The translations under genes and the position numbers were made by a program. DNA of 43,266 bases from an uncultured Saprospiraceae bacterium (GTDB lineage: Bacteria > Bacteroidota > Bacteroidia > Chitinophagales > Saprospiraceae). Positions 8,775 to 19,422 of the stretch are shown piece after piece; the stretch's first letter is position 1, and each line of letters starts with the position of its first letter. The notes under the pieces are model-generated. The model worked only from the letters and a program-made list of their open reading frames with translations. It did no database searches and was not told the origin of the DNA. Where the stretch lies: assembly GCA_937921595.1 (NCBI GenBank), contig CAKZTD010000082.1, positions 1 to 43,266 of the forward strand, in the 5' to 3' direction.

Positions 8775-11700
8775 TTACCTTGATAAAATCGAAAATGCCA
8801 AAACAGTCAAATTATAGTTTATTTTGACACGTGCAAAATAAGTTCCTGGAGAGAAGTTATTTAAATCTAATGCGACAAATTCACGGCTTCCCTGAGCCAT
8901 TATATTCAGGGTCGACCAGATTCGACCATTGTTGTCTACGATTTGAATTTCAATCTCTTCTGATTCATTCGTGACCAAGTCGAGATAGATGATCGTATTT
9001 GCAGTCGGGTTAGGATATAATTTTGCTGCGTATGATTTTTCTTTTTCAAAATCCAAACTAATAACATTTGAATATTCAAAGGAGCCATCAAAATCAATCA
9101 TTTTTAAACGATAATAATTTTTTGTAAAAAAAGGTTGCTCGTCAATGAACTGATAAAACTCCTGATCCTCTTCATGTATGACGATGTCGATAGACTCCCA
9201 ACTTAAATCATTATTACCTGTTTGATCGACTGCTCTCTGGATTTCGTAAACCTGAATATTATCAGGACTAGCAATTTGCCAATCCAAAATAGATTTCTTT
9301 TCCTCCGTTTTTCCTGTAAAAGAAATCAAATCAACGGGCAGGTCTGGACCTGTTGCCTGCACTCTAAAAATAATCCTCGCCGTATCACGATATTGTTCAA
9401 AAGTTCCAAGCTCCGTTACAATCGCAAAAAGCGTATCAGATCCTAACCAATCCTGGTCAATTACCCCAGGTGTCAACAAGGCGTCTATCGGTTTTGGATC
9501 AACAAATCCAGCATGTAATTCAAAGGGAGTATTCACCGAACCTATTTGTTGTTGTGATATAAATTTCAAAGAATCATTGATTGCATAAACGGCATTCTGA
9601 TCTGGGTCATAATATTCAAAATATATCGAGTCCTGAGATACATTCGAATAGATATTCATAAAAAACATCCAGTCGCCATTCACTTCTTGTGCCGTTGCTA
9701 ATCCTCTTAATTGCCCTTCATAAAAAGCTGCAATTTGATGACCACTCGCTGCAGGAAAGTCTTCTCTGACTTTTACCTGAGTCGTCATGGTCATACTGTA
9801 TTGAAAACCTCCAGGATTGATGGACCAAGCAGGATTAGCAGTTTCTAAATTTTGGTTTTTAAAATAATACGTCCAAGTTACTGGATCGCCATTTGGTTCT
9901 GTAAGATAGTTCGCTAAGTCTAAGTCTGGAAAGGTATCCCCTATTCCAATAATCTGATCTGGCACCATGGCCATTTCTGGTGCTTGGTTTGGAGCACCAA
10001 TCGTATAAGTTACTTCTTGTTCCGTAAAAAGTCCACAGGTTGTCACGTCAGTAATTCGAACATTAACAGTCTCTTCACCAGTCCAACCGGGATCAATTGG
10101 AGTAACAACTAAAGCGCATTTTGTAGTTATAGAAAAATTGAGATTTTGATTTCCATTGACAGACCAAGTAACCGAATCACCATCCAATTCCGTATAGTGA
10201 GCTTTTAAATTAATACTTGTAAATGCGGTTCCTAACTCAACATATTGATCAGCGATCCCTGTAATTTCTGGTGCATACTCATTGACCACTGTAAAATCCG
10301 CATAGCTGGTATCCGCATTGATCAAGGGTTGAAAAGTATCATAAGCGATAAAAGCAATTTGCTGCGTTCCGATCCAACCGGATTCTTCAATGTTGACAAT
10401 CACATCTCCATCAGTATCTAAAACAACTTCCAAAGGAGCAGTATTAAAACTCATTGGATTATCTGGCGTTCCATTTTCTAAGCCGTTCTGAAAATTCAAT
10501 CCATCGACAATTTCGTAAAGTCTAGAATTCGCATCATCGTACAATTTAAAACTTACCGGAACATTGCTATCATCTGAGTAAACGGTTAAAAAGTAAAGTG
10601 TTTTTTCATTAACTATTGTAGGGCTTGCAATTCCAACTAATGCTCCCTCGATGAAAGCCAATAATCGGTCTGCACTTCCACCATGATCCGTAGAACCATA
10701 ACGAACATGAGTCGTTACATTCATGCTATATTGAAATTCTTTAGCTGTAAAAGACCAGTTTTCATCTGGATCAGATCCAACACTTTGGGGCATGAAGTAA
10801 TTATAGGCTAATGAATTTCCAGCATACGGAAAAATATATTCTTCTAAATCAAAACCTCTGAAAGTTTGATTTAATCCAATTTTCTGACCAGGCACTTGAT
10901 CCCAATCTGGTGCTCCATAATCGGGAACAACCGTAAAATTTATTTCTTGTGATGCACTATATGCATTGGGCGTTTGCTCTGTCGCAGTTATTGTAATTAC
11001 TTCCGTTCCTGCCCATCCTGAAGTAATCGATTCTACAATCAACCAATCCTGACTAATGCTAAATTGGAATTCTGTATTTCCAGAAAAACCCCAAAGAACA
11101 GGATCTAGATCTGTTTGAATTAAATAATCTGGTAAATAAATTGAATCAAATGCAAAGCCTTCCACCTCCGTTTGATCGGGAATAGATTCTAAACTTATTG
11201 GCTGATCCAAATCCAGGTAAGAATTTAATTCGTAGATCGTACCTGCATTGATTTCATTGTATGCCAACCTTTCTTCAATATCATAAACACCGTCTTCACT
11301 ATTGACATAAACTTTAAAATCAAAAGTATCCAAAGATGGTACGGAACTATAAACGGTCATAAAATAATAGACCTCATTCCCTAGTTCTGTCCCCGTTGCT
11401 ACTCCACGTAAGGTATCATTGACAAAAGCAGCAATGACATTTCCATTGGTATTATTTAAAGCATCATTGAGGTACAATTGAGCAGTGAGATTTGTACTAA
11501 AACTGTAGTCTCCAGTATTTACATTCCACTCCGGTGGTTCTCCAGTTCCACCTCCTGGCGGATTACTGTTTTCTAAAATGGTAAACAATACATCGGTGCT
11601 TGCAGTATAGGCATTTGTTGTTTGTTCTGTAGCTATGATTGTTAAAGTCTCTGCACCAATCCAGGTCGTATCGGCTGGAGTCATTTTTAGCCAATCGTTT

Positions 11701-12245
11701 GTTATTTCAATTTGCAAATTTGTATTTCCACTAACCGTCCAAACAATCGGATCAGTGTCTGTCTGCACCAAATAATCGGGTAAATAAATCGAATCGAAAT
11801 CCGTTCCTTGTTCTACGGTTTGGTCTGGGATATCATTTAGATTGATTGGAAAATCTTCATCGAGGTAAGTGTGAAAAATCTGAGTCGATCCACTATTGAT
11901 TTTTTTAAAAATAAAAGATTCTTCAACATCTAAAATCTGATCTTCATCAGCTAGATATACTTTGAACGTTACATTATCCGAGGATGGGTTAGAACTATAG
12001 ATGTTTAAAAAATAATAAACCTTGGGGCCAATAGCTTGTCCTTCTGCTACACCTCTTACTTCTCCATTTACGAAAGCAGCAATGATATTTCCGGTATTGC
12101 TATCTACTCCATCATTGACATACAATCGTCCTGTTATATTTACATTAAAATTATATGCAGACGGATCTACCTGCCAGTCGGGAGGACCAGCAAAGAGATT
12201 AAAAACGAGCATATGAAACAATGCCAGAAGTGTGGTTTTTTTCAA
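8775..12245 (-). CDS. Secreted multi-repeat protein with T9SS type A C-terminal domain
   Basis: The 1156-residue product starts with a signal peptide (MKKTTLLALFHMLVFNLFAG) and ends with a T9SS sorting domain (KLYPNPTANTIIYLDL at about 1075, GRIWS, PGTYFARVKI near the end). Between them two module types alternate. One is a roughly 105-residue unit with core AAFVNxxxRGVA...VYYFxxxYSS...FKVY, seen at about 24-130, 240-350, 495-610 and 835-945. The other is an Ig/cadherin-like unit beginning IPDQ and ending near WIGxExxxIxATEQT. The protein is expected to cross the outer membrane by T9SS and be released or anchored. The upstream neighbour, a T9SS giant, carries the same 105-residue unit. The gene lies directly upstream of an HTCS on the same strand. 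The precise function is unknown; an adhesin or matrix role is a guess. Confidence 0.9.
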   Translation of the reverse strand: MKKTTLLALFHMLVFNLFAGPPDWQVDPSAYNFNVNITGRLYVNDGVDSNTGNIIAAFVNGEVRGVAEGQAIGPKVYYFLNIYSSNPSSDNVTFKVYLADEDQILDVEESFIFKKINSGSTQIFHTYLDEDFPINLNDIPDQTVEQGTDFDSIYLPDYLVQTDTDPIVWTVSGNTNLQIEITNDWLKMTPADTTWIGAETLTIIATEQTTNAYTASTDVLFTILENSNPPGGGTGEPPEWNVNTGDYSFSTNLTAQLYLNDALNNTNGNVIAAFVNDTLRGVATGTELGNEVYYFMTVYSSVPSLDTFDFKVYVNSEDGVYDIEERLAYNEINAGTIYELNSYLDLDQPISLESIPDQTEVEGFAFDSIYLPDYLIQTDLDPVLWGFSGNTEFQFSISQDWLIVESITSGWAGTEVITITATEQTPNAYSASQEINFTVVPDYGAPDWDQVPGQKIGLNQTFRGFDLEEYIFPYAGNSLAYNYFMPQSVGSDPDENWSFTAKEFQYSMNVTTHVRYGSTDHGGSADRLLAFIEGALVGIASPTIVNEKTLYFLTVYSDDSNVPVSFKLYDDANSRLYEIVDGLNFQNGLENGTPDNPMSFNTAPLEVVLDTDGDVIVNIEESGWIGTQQIAFIAYDTFQPLINADTSYADFTVVNEYAPEITGIADQYVELGTAFTSINLKAHYTELDGDSVTWSVNGNQNLNFSITTKCALVVTPIDPGWTGEETVNVRITDVTTCGLFTEQEVTYTIGAPNQAPEMAMVPDQIIGIGDTFPDLDLANYLTEPNGDPVTWTYYFKNQNLETANPAWSINPGGFQYSMTMTTQVKVREDFPAASGHQIAAFYEGQLRGLATAQEVNGDWMFFMNIYSNVSQDSIYFEYYDPDQNAVYAINDSLKFISQQQIGSVNTPFELHAGFVDPKPIDALLTPGVIDQDWLGSDTLFAIVTELGTFEQYRDTARIIFRVQATGPDLPVDLISFTGKTEEKKSILDWQIASPDNIQVYEIQRAVDQTGNNDLSWESIDIVIHEEDQEFYQFIDEQPFFTKNYYRLKMIDFDGSFEYSNVISLDFEKEKSYAAKLYPNPTANTIIYLDLVTNESEEIEIQIVDNNGRIWSTLNIMAQGSREFVALDLNNFSPGTYFARVKINYNLTVLAFSILSR

Positions 12246-12280
12246 CGTTATTGTTTTAGTCTTTTCTTATGAGAGAGAGT

Positions 12281-12330
12281 CTTCAGATTCAAGCGACAAC
12301 GTTAAGTTATCGCTTGATTTTAATCTGAAG
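12281..12330 (-). promoter_or_regulatory. Hairpin in leader of the T9SS repeat gene
   Basis: Outer arms CTTCAGATT (12281-12289) and AATCTGAAG (12322-12330) and inner arms CAAGCGA (12290-12296) and TCGCTTG (12310-12316) form one long stem with a small one-sided bulge. It lies 36-85 bp before the start codon of the 1156-residue protein, so it is probably in the 5' leader and may be an attenuator or mRNA stabiliser. No riboswitch class was recognised. Confidence 0.5.
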
Positions 12331-12391
12331 CATAGAGCGCTAAATAGAATTCAAGAAAGATGGGGGAATCCATTCCTTGAACTAATTAGAA

Positions 12392-12421
12392 TTCAAGAGG
12401 TGAATTTCCTCACCTCTTGAA
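12392..12421 (-). terminator. Terminator hairpin after the LamG giant gene
   Basis: Perfect 12-bp stem TTCAAGAGGTGA (12392-12403) and TCACCTCTTGAA (12410-12421) with a 6-nt loop, only 12 bp after the stop codon of the giant gene at 12434. The T-tract on the minus strand is short (AATTCTAATT). An AGAATTCAAGA direct repeat at 12346 and 12388 overlaps it. It likely separates the two T9SS protein transcripts. Confidence 0.65.
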
Positions 12422-12433
12422 CTAGTAAAATCC

Positions 12434-15400
12434 TTAATCGACTAATAAAATTTTCTCGGTTGCGTTCCCGAATTCTCCTTCGATGTTTACAAAGTATACA
12501 CCTGTAGGAAGCGGGCTGCCATTATCACTGGTCGCATCCAATTCAATCCAAGCACGCCCGGCAGGGACATTGATTTTGAGTTCTCTTACTTGGTTACCAA
12601 CAATGTCGGTCAATCGAATTGTCACTAAATCATCTTTCGCTAATACCAAAGAAATATTCGTAGATCCTCTAAAAGGATTTGGAATAACTTTGAGACTAAT
12701 ATCATCACTTAAATTATCAACAGCAGTCGGAGGATCGAAAGATAATACTTGAGGTTCATCTACCATTCCAACACTTCCATTGATTTCGAAATTGATTGTT
12801 TCTACAAGATCATAGATCTCTCCGGTTTCTGCATCCGCGAATTTAAACGATAGTGTTTCATCACCTTCATTCGAATAAATTGTCAAAAACAATAAATGAA
12901 TATCTAATGCTTCGATGTATAAACTAGAGGTAGTACCTCTGACCTCATCATCAACAAAAGCAGCTACTTCATCTCCTTCTTTCAACATAGATTCTCCACT
13001 CGCTTCTACCACTCCTATCAGTGTCATACTGTGTTCAAAATCACTTGGATTAATATCCCAAGTTGAAGATCGAGTTCCAGCTAATTGTTCTTCCGGACGA
13101 TTTACAAACAATGATTTTTCTGGTTCCGACTGAAACAAAACACCTTCGGTACTAGATTTTAAAAGGTAACCATTCGGTGCTTCCATATAAGTCAAACTTC
13201 CGATCCAACCTACTCCAGTTACATACTGGGCAAAGGACGTTTGGTTTTTCACAATATCTCCATTTAATGGTGACAAAGATCCTAAAGCAGTATCTACGGA
13301 AGCTCCATTTTGTGGCAAATATCCTATCCAGTTCCATCCAATATTAATCGGAATATCAACGGTGTCTGGATCAATCGGATAACCTAATAAAGTTATCGTA
13401 TCATTTTGAGTTCCTTTATATTGGTACATCGAAGTGTATCCTAAGTCCTGAAGCGAACCAGCCCACTCTCCTATCGCATTGAAGTATTGAGAAAAAGAAA
13501 CTTGATCTTTGATCAAGACATCTTGAGGATGATCTAAACTTTCCAAAACAACATTGATATCTTTATCTGGCATATTGAGATTAAAAGAAATCCAATTCCA
13601 TCCATTGTGTACTGGTATCTTTTTCAAGATCACATTTTGAGTATGTAATACATCAGGATTATCTGGTGTTCCTTCTAATCCGTCATTGATAAAAGTATAA
13701 TTTTCTAAAACAGAACCGTAGAGTAAACAATCAGAAGCATCCCAAATTCGGAAGCTCAATTCTTCGCCTTCGACCTGATTACTATACACGGTAAGGAAAG
13801 CCATGTACTCACCGATGGAAGGTACATATTCTACATTGGCAAAACCTCTAAGGTCATCTCCAACAAAAGCACCGACTCGATCAAAAGGATCATTAGATAA
13901 TTCTCCTTCGATATTTAACTCAACCGTAAAGGTCATATTGTAATCAAAAGCCGATGGATTAATTGTCCATTCTTCTGGTCGACAAAGTACTGCGAGATCT
14001 ATTCCTAAAGGTTCATCTCCCATGTTGTTATGCAACTGAATCGTCTCTTGATATTGACCATTAGAAATTTGATCTGGCACAGTAAAAACGATAAATGCCG
14101 TTCCACCTGGAGCAATCTCTCCTGAGGTCGCAGAAGGCGTTAACCAGTCTGGAATATTTTCTAAAGTAAAGGCTTCTGTCTGTCCTCCAAAATTTTTAAT
14201 GGAGCGAGTCACCGACCAACTTTCATCATCGTATTTGATATCTACGATATCGCTTTCTACCCACTTGAGCGGATTACGATCGACGAAGAATTCCCAGGTT
14301 ATTGGTTCAGGAGTCATATTCCCAACAAGGTCACTAATACCACGAACTTCAGCCCGAAGAATTTGATTTTCAATTTCTGTATTTGCAATAACTGGATCGA
14401 GATAGATTCGATTTTCGGTACAAGAAATATTGATATTAATTGGTTCATTTGTCTGAGCAAAATACAAGCCGACAAAGTTTTCCAAAGCACCAGGCAAAGA
14501 AGTCAAGCCATTGCAATTAATATCTTCAGTAAATTCTATATAGATCTGATCCGCAGCGTGTAACACACCATCTGAAGGAGAAGGTGTCCCTAAAAGTTGT
14601 GGCGGTTCTCTTTCCAAGCGACCAGTGACTACATCAGAATATCCACTAGGTAATCCTCCTGAACATGAAGACAAAGCTCTTATTTCAAAAGCCCCATCAG
14701 AAAGTGCAGACATATCCCAAGGCACCATTTCAAAAAGAGGACCTAATGAATCTTTAATGATTTCTGCAATATTAATCCATGCACCATTTCCTCCTACTTT
14801 TCTATACTGTAAACGTAACAGCTCCAAGTCCGTATCCTCAAGGTCGTAAGCGTTCAATGTGATATTCATGGTGTCTCCATCTTCAGGAACAACGACCCAG
14901 TTGGGGCCAGGAGAACCAATATTAACATTGCTACATGACTCTATAAAGTATGCATTGAATGTAACATCCTGCAAAAATAGAGAGTCTGTATCGATACCAA
15001 TATCTAGTGCACGCTCCCGTTCACAATCAGAATAAAATATTAATCTTAAATTTTCATAATCATATTCTACAGGACCTTTTTCAACGGTCACGGTTACTTG
15101 ACGAGACTCCAAATATTCTAAGTCAAATAAAATAGGAGAATTGGCTGATTGGCCATTAATTTTAATGACGGCACCACTTTCATTGGATGCTTGATCTACG
15201 CCTAACATATAAACTCTACGATGTTCAGCAGGATTTATATTTCCTACCGTTACATCAAAAACAGCAGCTTCCGTTTCTGGGACATTCACTTGAGTTGTTT
15301 GAGCCATTTGAATACTTACCTCATCTCTATGTTGTGTCACCGGTTCATGAGGACAAGAAGACTGACCAGCGACCGTATTGAATACTGGTGTTCCAAATAC

Positions 15401-18400
15401 TTTATCTTTTAAAATATTTATAGAAAAATTATCTCCTACATCATTATCTTCCAAGTGGTATCCAACAGTCGTGGTAGAAGTATTTGTTGTTTCCTCAGAA
15501 CCGCCATAAGTAAATCCTACTTTGAAAGAAGTTTCTACACCAGCACCAATACCTCCTGTTTTAAATCCTATTTCAGCGGCCACTTCTTTTACAATGCTAA
15601 CATCAAATTCTAATTCAGTAGATTCTGTTTTTTCAATTTCTGTTTCATATTCATAGATTACTCCAGCATCGAAAGATCGATTTTCATGAAAAACTGCATT
15701 CGTTTTTGTATCATTATTTTTATCGATTACTTGTTGCCACATCTCTGCAGATTTCAAACTATCTAGGTCGATTAGTTCTGGGATCAATACATCACGAATA
15801 TGTGCTTCAGAATAAACATAGTTTGTTGCAAAACCGTCAGGTCGGACAAAGACTTCTTCTGTTAAAGTATAATCACAAATTGAATCAACAAATGATAAAA
15901 CATCTGTACCTCCATAGATAAAATTAATCGCTCCTCCAACATATAAATCCCCTCCCATAGCACTCCCGGGATAAGTTTCATCGCTTTGTGTTTGAATAGT
16001 AGAAGTAGCGGTAATACACACCTCTTGTTCTGTCTCTGTATTAAAAGAACCAGATACGGTATATCCTGATGATAAATTTACATCCCAATCGTATTCAGTA
16101 CTAAAGAAAGGTGTTCCAGCAGTATATTCAGGTCCCAGAGATACTTTAGATTTGATAGAAGCTTCTGCATCTAACTGAAGACTTACGGAAAAGGAATTAC
16201 AAACCTGATCACCTTCTTCTAAGTAAGCATAACTCTGATCACCTGGAGGATCACGAAGAATCATCAAAGGTAATTCTGGAGAAGCACTAGTAAAATCTGC
16301 AACCCTTTCTCTTTTTCCAGTTATTACAGCTTCTGCGCTTACGGTTGCACTTCTATTTGTTAATTTATCAATTGCTGTTACTGTAATAGGATTTCGATAT
16401 GGCTCCAAGATATTTGGAGGTCCTGCATAGAACGTGTGTATATATTTATTCGCTTTATAAATAGAATCAATATCAGCTCCTATTGCAATATCATTATCAA
16501 TTTGAATCTGTATACTATCCAGTTTACAAATCGCTCCGAAATAATCTTCATATACTGTAACCTCTAAATCATATTCCTCGAACTGTTCTAACATATTATC
16601 CCCTTTACAGTTAAGTGCCATATCTGATAATTGAATCTGAACTGGCGACCGATAGATAAATTCTATAGCGGTATCTTTTTCTGATAAGTCAACTATAAAA
16701 CCTCCGAGATCGGTAAAGAAACTATCGATAGAAGCAACTGGATGACTTACTATAGTAACTTCAAAATCAATTGGTGGTATTTTTTTAAAATCAAACTCAC
16801 CAGTAGGGTCTGAAATTTCTAAAGTTCTTGTAAAACACTTTTCAGCATCGGTAGATTCCAAACTAATAATTACTGTTCCTCCTTCTGGTATAATAGTTTT
16901 TTGGCAAAGACCACCTGCAATAACGCCCTCAATGTTACGAGTTGTCTGGTCATTAAAGACAACACCAGCTTTAGGAACAATGATATTCGAAATATCCCAA
17001 AATGCTGGAATGAATTGATGCTCTTCAAATCTTGGAGATAATGTAAAACTTGCACCTGGTTCAAAGTCAGCAACAAAATAACCATCCTCATCGGTATAAA
17101 TCGGAGGTAAATGAGTGTGTCCATCGACTAAGATTTCCGTACCTGCTGCAAAACACTGAGTATTTGCATAACGAACATAACCAGAAACAGAAACGGTAGA
17201 AATATCTTCAAAGTTTACATTATCTACACCAGTACTTGAAGGGTTCAAAGTAACAATTCTTGAAATTGGACTGAACTCATGCGGTACTGTTTCTGGTCGA
17301 GCAGTTACACTCGTCCAGGAAGCTCCATTATAAATATTTCCGTTTCCAGTATTGTTAGGACTTTGGTCTTGGAATGTTGTTCCAACACTTTCGTTTAGGG
17401 AAAAGAAAGCCAATAAATTTAAATCTGTAATATTAACACCATCAGAAAGTACAGCTGCATTGAATTGTATTTCTTGTATTGTTCTAACACTATTATAAAA
17501 AACAACTTCATCAATAAGGCCAGTGTAATAATTAGCACTTTCAGCATTGCGTCCAATCCACCAATTGGTATTATCCCAAAGGACCGTCGAACCGCTAAAA
17601 CTAGATGTTGAAACACCGTTGACATAAACATTTATATCCGTGCTTCCTCCGTTTGGTAAATAAGTCAGAGATAGGTGTTGATAATCGGTATTCGAAATGG
17701 TTGTTATTGACTGCGCACTTCCACCGTTCCAACGAACTTGTAAATCTGAACCTATTAAGCTTAAATCAAAACTACTATTTGAAAGTATGGTTTGATTAGC
17801 TGTCAAGGAAGATGGTTTGAACCAGACTTCAACTGTTCCTGTATCTGAAGGCATGAAGGCACTAATGCTCGCATATTGTGAATTGGTCGCATTGAATTCT
17901 AGTCCATTATTGAATTCAAAATTCTTAGAAGGTCTAGCTGTGAAGTTTTGACCACCACCATAATTGATTCCATCGATGAGGTAATAACCTGATGCGTCGG
18001 TCACTCCCGCATTGAGAACATCCGGGCGATCATTAGAAAATGTAGCTCCAGTGATTTTACCATCCAATTGATTTTCGGCCAAGTCAAAAATCTTAGAACC
18101 TATTCCTTCATCTAATTTCCAATAAGCAACCAATCCTTCGGCATTGGAAGGAACGGTAGCATTCATGGTTCGAATAATTTCGGTTTGAGATAACTGCCGA
18201 TTATAAATTCTAAAGTCATCGAAGAATCCATTGAAATTGGAATCTGCAATATCATTTCCTTTTCCAATGAGTAAGTCCTGAACCCCTTTGGTCATTGTTG
18301 CAGGTATACTTCCTTGCAACTCTCCATCTAAGTAGACATTCAGATCTGAGCTATTGTAAGTAAAAGCGACATAGTGCCAATCATCTGGGTTTTCAGAAAA

Positions 18401-19222
18401 CACCACTGGAAACTCAGCTCCTCCAATTCCTATTTTTATTCCTTTGCCTGATCCATTTGCGGTGGTACTTACCCACCAGTTTTGTGATACATTTTTTCCT
18501 AAATCAAGGATCATATCTGAATCATTACCGGATCCAATTTTTGTCCAAAAAGAAATGGTATTAATAGCATCTGTATATAATGTATGATGAGGAAGAACTA
18601 CTTCATCATCAACACCATCAAAATTTAACGAATTTCCGATAGTTGGCTCCAGTGTAACCTGTACATCTGCTACAGGATTACCATTAATAGAGGTGATCTG
18701 TCCAGTAACGGAACCATTTGGGTTTACGAAACCTACTACTTGAGCAGGATAACCGTCTCCAAATATATTTACGCCACGAACTTCATAATTATAAAAATTA
18801 CCTGGAATCACATTGAAGTCAATAAACTCCAAAGTACTTGGATCGAGACTGGCTAAAAATGCACCATCTCTATATATTTTGAATCCCAAGTCTGATGCAG
18901 GACTTAGTGGATCGACGCCCCACTGGAGCAGTATCCGATCAGGATAATCTCCTTCCGATGCTGAAAGAATCGGTGGTGCCGGTGCAACTAAAAATCTTGA
19001 CCAGAAACCAAGCGCTCCTTGGTAATCTGCTCCAAAATAAGGCCCAACAACGGGTTGGCCAACTGTGAAACTGGAATAATAATATTGACTGACTCCTCCA
19101 GTTGTACTTCCATAATTGAAAAATACTTCACCACTGGCTGCTTCATTCTGAGCAGAGGATGAAAAAGGAAGTAGAAGACTAAAGGAAATTATAAAGAGTA
19201 AAAAGGTATATAATTTTTTCAC
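12434..19222 (-). CDS. Giant LamG/Ig-domain secreted protein with T9SS type A C-terminal domain
   Basis: The open frame starts at an ATG at 19366 (2310 codons). The signal peptide VKKLYTFLLFIISFSLLL begins only at codon 49, so the GTG at 19222 is the likely start (2262 residues). A strong hairpin covering 19364-19406 also argues against the upstream ATG. Full-frame domains: FN3-like about 130-215; two LamG/concanavalin-like folds at about 246-408 and 480-650 (SLNFDGVDDEVVLP, WHYVAFTYNSSDLNVYLDG, FNGFFDDFRIYNRQLS); carboxypeptidase-regulatory-like inserts (GSVTGQI, VSGYVRY); a long central region without recognised family; an SbsA-like Ig domain (GTPSPSDGVLHAADQIYIEF); paired GWNWIS/GWNWIG modules; two copies of the 105-residue AAFVxDxxRG unit; and a T9SS C-terminal domain (VIPNPFRGSTNISL ... 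LPTGVYFVNIEG). Probably a large surface adhesin or matrix protein. It follows an S74 protein and an HTCS on the same strand. Confidence 0.9.
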   Translation of the reverse strand: MKKLYTFLLFIISFSLLLPFSSSAQNEAASGEVFFNYGSTTGGVSQYYYSSFTVGQPVVGPYFGADYQGALGFWSRFLVAPAPPILSASEGDYPDRILLQWGVDPLSPASDLGFKIYRDGAFLASLDPSTLEFIDFNVIPGNFYNYEVRGVNIFGDGYPAQVVGFVNPNGSVTGQITSINGNPVADVQVTLEPTIGNSLNFDGVDDEVVLPHHTLYTDAINTISFWTKIGSGNDSDMILDLGKNVSQNWWVSTTANGSGKGIKIGIGGAEFPVVFSENPDDWHYVAFTYNSSDLNVYLDGELQGSIPATMTKGVQDLLIGKGNDIADSNFNGFFDDFRIYNRQLSQTEIIRTMNATVPSNAEGLVAYWKLDEGIGSKIFDLAENQLDGKITGATFSNDRPDVLNAGVTDASGYYLIDGINYGGGQNFTARPSKNFEFNNGLEFNATNSQYASISAFMPSDTGTVEVWFKPSSLTANQTILSNSSFDLSLIGSDLQVRWNGGSAQSITTISNTDYQHLSLTYLPNGGSTDINVYVNGVSTSSFSGSTVLWDNTNWWIGRNAESANYYTGLIDEVVFYNSVRTIQEIQFNAAVLSDGVNITDLNLLAFFSLNESVGTTFQDQSPNNTGNGNIYNGASWTSVTARPETVPHEFSPISRIVTLNPSSTGVDNVNFEDISTVSVSGYVRYANTQCFAAGTEILVDGHTHLPPIYTDEDGYFVADFEPGASFTLSPRFEEHQFIPAFWDISNIIVPKAGVVFNDQTTRNIEGVIAGGLCQKTIIPEGGTVIISLESTDAEKCFTRTLEISDPTGEFDFKKIPPIDFEVTIVSHPVASIDSFFTDLGGFIVDLSEKDTAIEFIYRSPVQIQLSDMALNCKGDNMLEQFEEYDLEVTVYEDYFGAICKLDSIQIQIDNDIAIGADIDSIYKANKYIHTFYAGPPNILEPYRNPITVTAIDKLTNRSATVSAEAVITGKRERVADFTSASPELPLMILRDPPGDQSYAYLEEGDQVCNSFSVSLQLDAEASIKSKVSLGPEYTAGTPFFSTEYDWDVNLSSGYTVSGSFNTETEQEVCITATSTIQTQSDETYPGSAMGGDLYVGGAINFIYGGTDVLSFVDSICDYTLTEEVFVRPDGFATNYVYSEAHIRDVLIPELIDLDSLKSAEMWQQVIDKNNDTKTNAVFHENRSFDAGVIYEYETEIEKTESTELEFDVSIVKEVAAEIGFKTGGIGAGVETSFKVGFTYGGSEETTNTSTTTVGYHLEDNDVGDNFSINILKDKVFGTPVFNTVAGQSSCPHEPVTQHRDEVSIQMAQTTQVNVPETEAAVFDVTVGNINPAEHRRVYMLGVDQASNESGAVIKINGQSANSPILFDLEYLESRQVTVTVEKGPVEYDYENLRLIFYSDCERERALDIGIDTDSLFLQDVTFNAYFIESCSNVNIGSPGPNWVVVPEDGDTMNITLNAYDLEDTDLELLRLQYRKVGGNGAWINIAEIIKDSLGPLFEMVPWDMSALSDGAFEIRALSSCSGGLPSGYSDVVTGRLEREPPQLLGTPSPSDGVLHAADQIYIEFTEDINCNGLTSLPGALENFVGLYFAQTNEPININISCTENRIYLDPVIANTEIENQILRAEVRGISDLVGNMTPEPITWEFFVDRNPLKWVESDIVDIKYDDESWSVTRSIKNFGGQTEAFTLENIPDWLTPSATSGEIAPGGTAFIVFTVPDQISNGQYQETIQLHNNMGDEPLGIDLAVLCRPEEWTINPSAFDYNMTFTVELNIEGELSNDPFDRVGAFVGDDLRGFANVEYVPSIGEYMAFLTVYSNQVEGEELSFRIWDASDCLLYGSVLENYTFINDGLEGTPDNPDVLHTQNVILKKIPVHNGWNWISFNLNMPDKDINVVLESLDHPQDVLIKDQVSFSQYFNAIGEWAGSLQDLGYTSMYQYKGTQNDTITLLGYPIDPDTVDIPINIGWNWIGYLPQNGASVDTALGSLSPLNGDIVKNQTSFAQYVTGVGWIGSLTYMEAPNGYLLKSSTEGVLFQSEPEKSLFVNRPEEQLAGTRSSTWDINPSDFEHSMTLIGVVEASGESMLKEGDEVAAFVDDEVRGTTSSLYIEALDIHLLFLTIYSNEGDETLSFKFADAETGEIYDLVETINFEINGSVGMVDEPQVLSFDPPTAVDNLSDDISLKVIPNPFRGSTNISLVLAKDDLVTIRLTDIVGNQVRELKINVPAGRAWIELDATSDNGSPLPTGVYFVNIEGEFGNATEKILLVD

Positions 19223-19363
19223 TTGTATGGTTTTTCGAATTAAAAAATGCGAGCGAACAATGCCAAAGAGTGTTGCTAAATACATTCCATTGACTATGTA
19301 TTCTCGTTGCGAATGACTATAAACTTGTTGCAAATGCTGGAAATAGTACATTTTCGGGGTGGT

Positions 19364-19406
19364 CAAAGAGGGTTAAGCGTTTTGTTTGAACACTCAACCC
19401 TCTTTG
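19364..19406 (-). terminator. Hairpin ending the S74 gene transcript
   Basis: CAAAGAGGGTT (19364-19374) pairs with AACCCTCTTTG (19396-19406), an 11-bp perfect stem 16 bp after the stop codon of the upstream S74 gene. The following T-run is weak, so termination may be partial, allowing read-through into the LamG giant gene. Its position over the ATG at 19366 makes that ATG an unlikely start for the giant gene. Confidence 0.6.
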
Positions 19407-19422
19407 CAAAAATTATTTCTAC

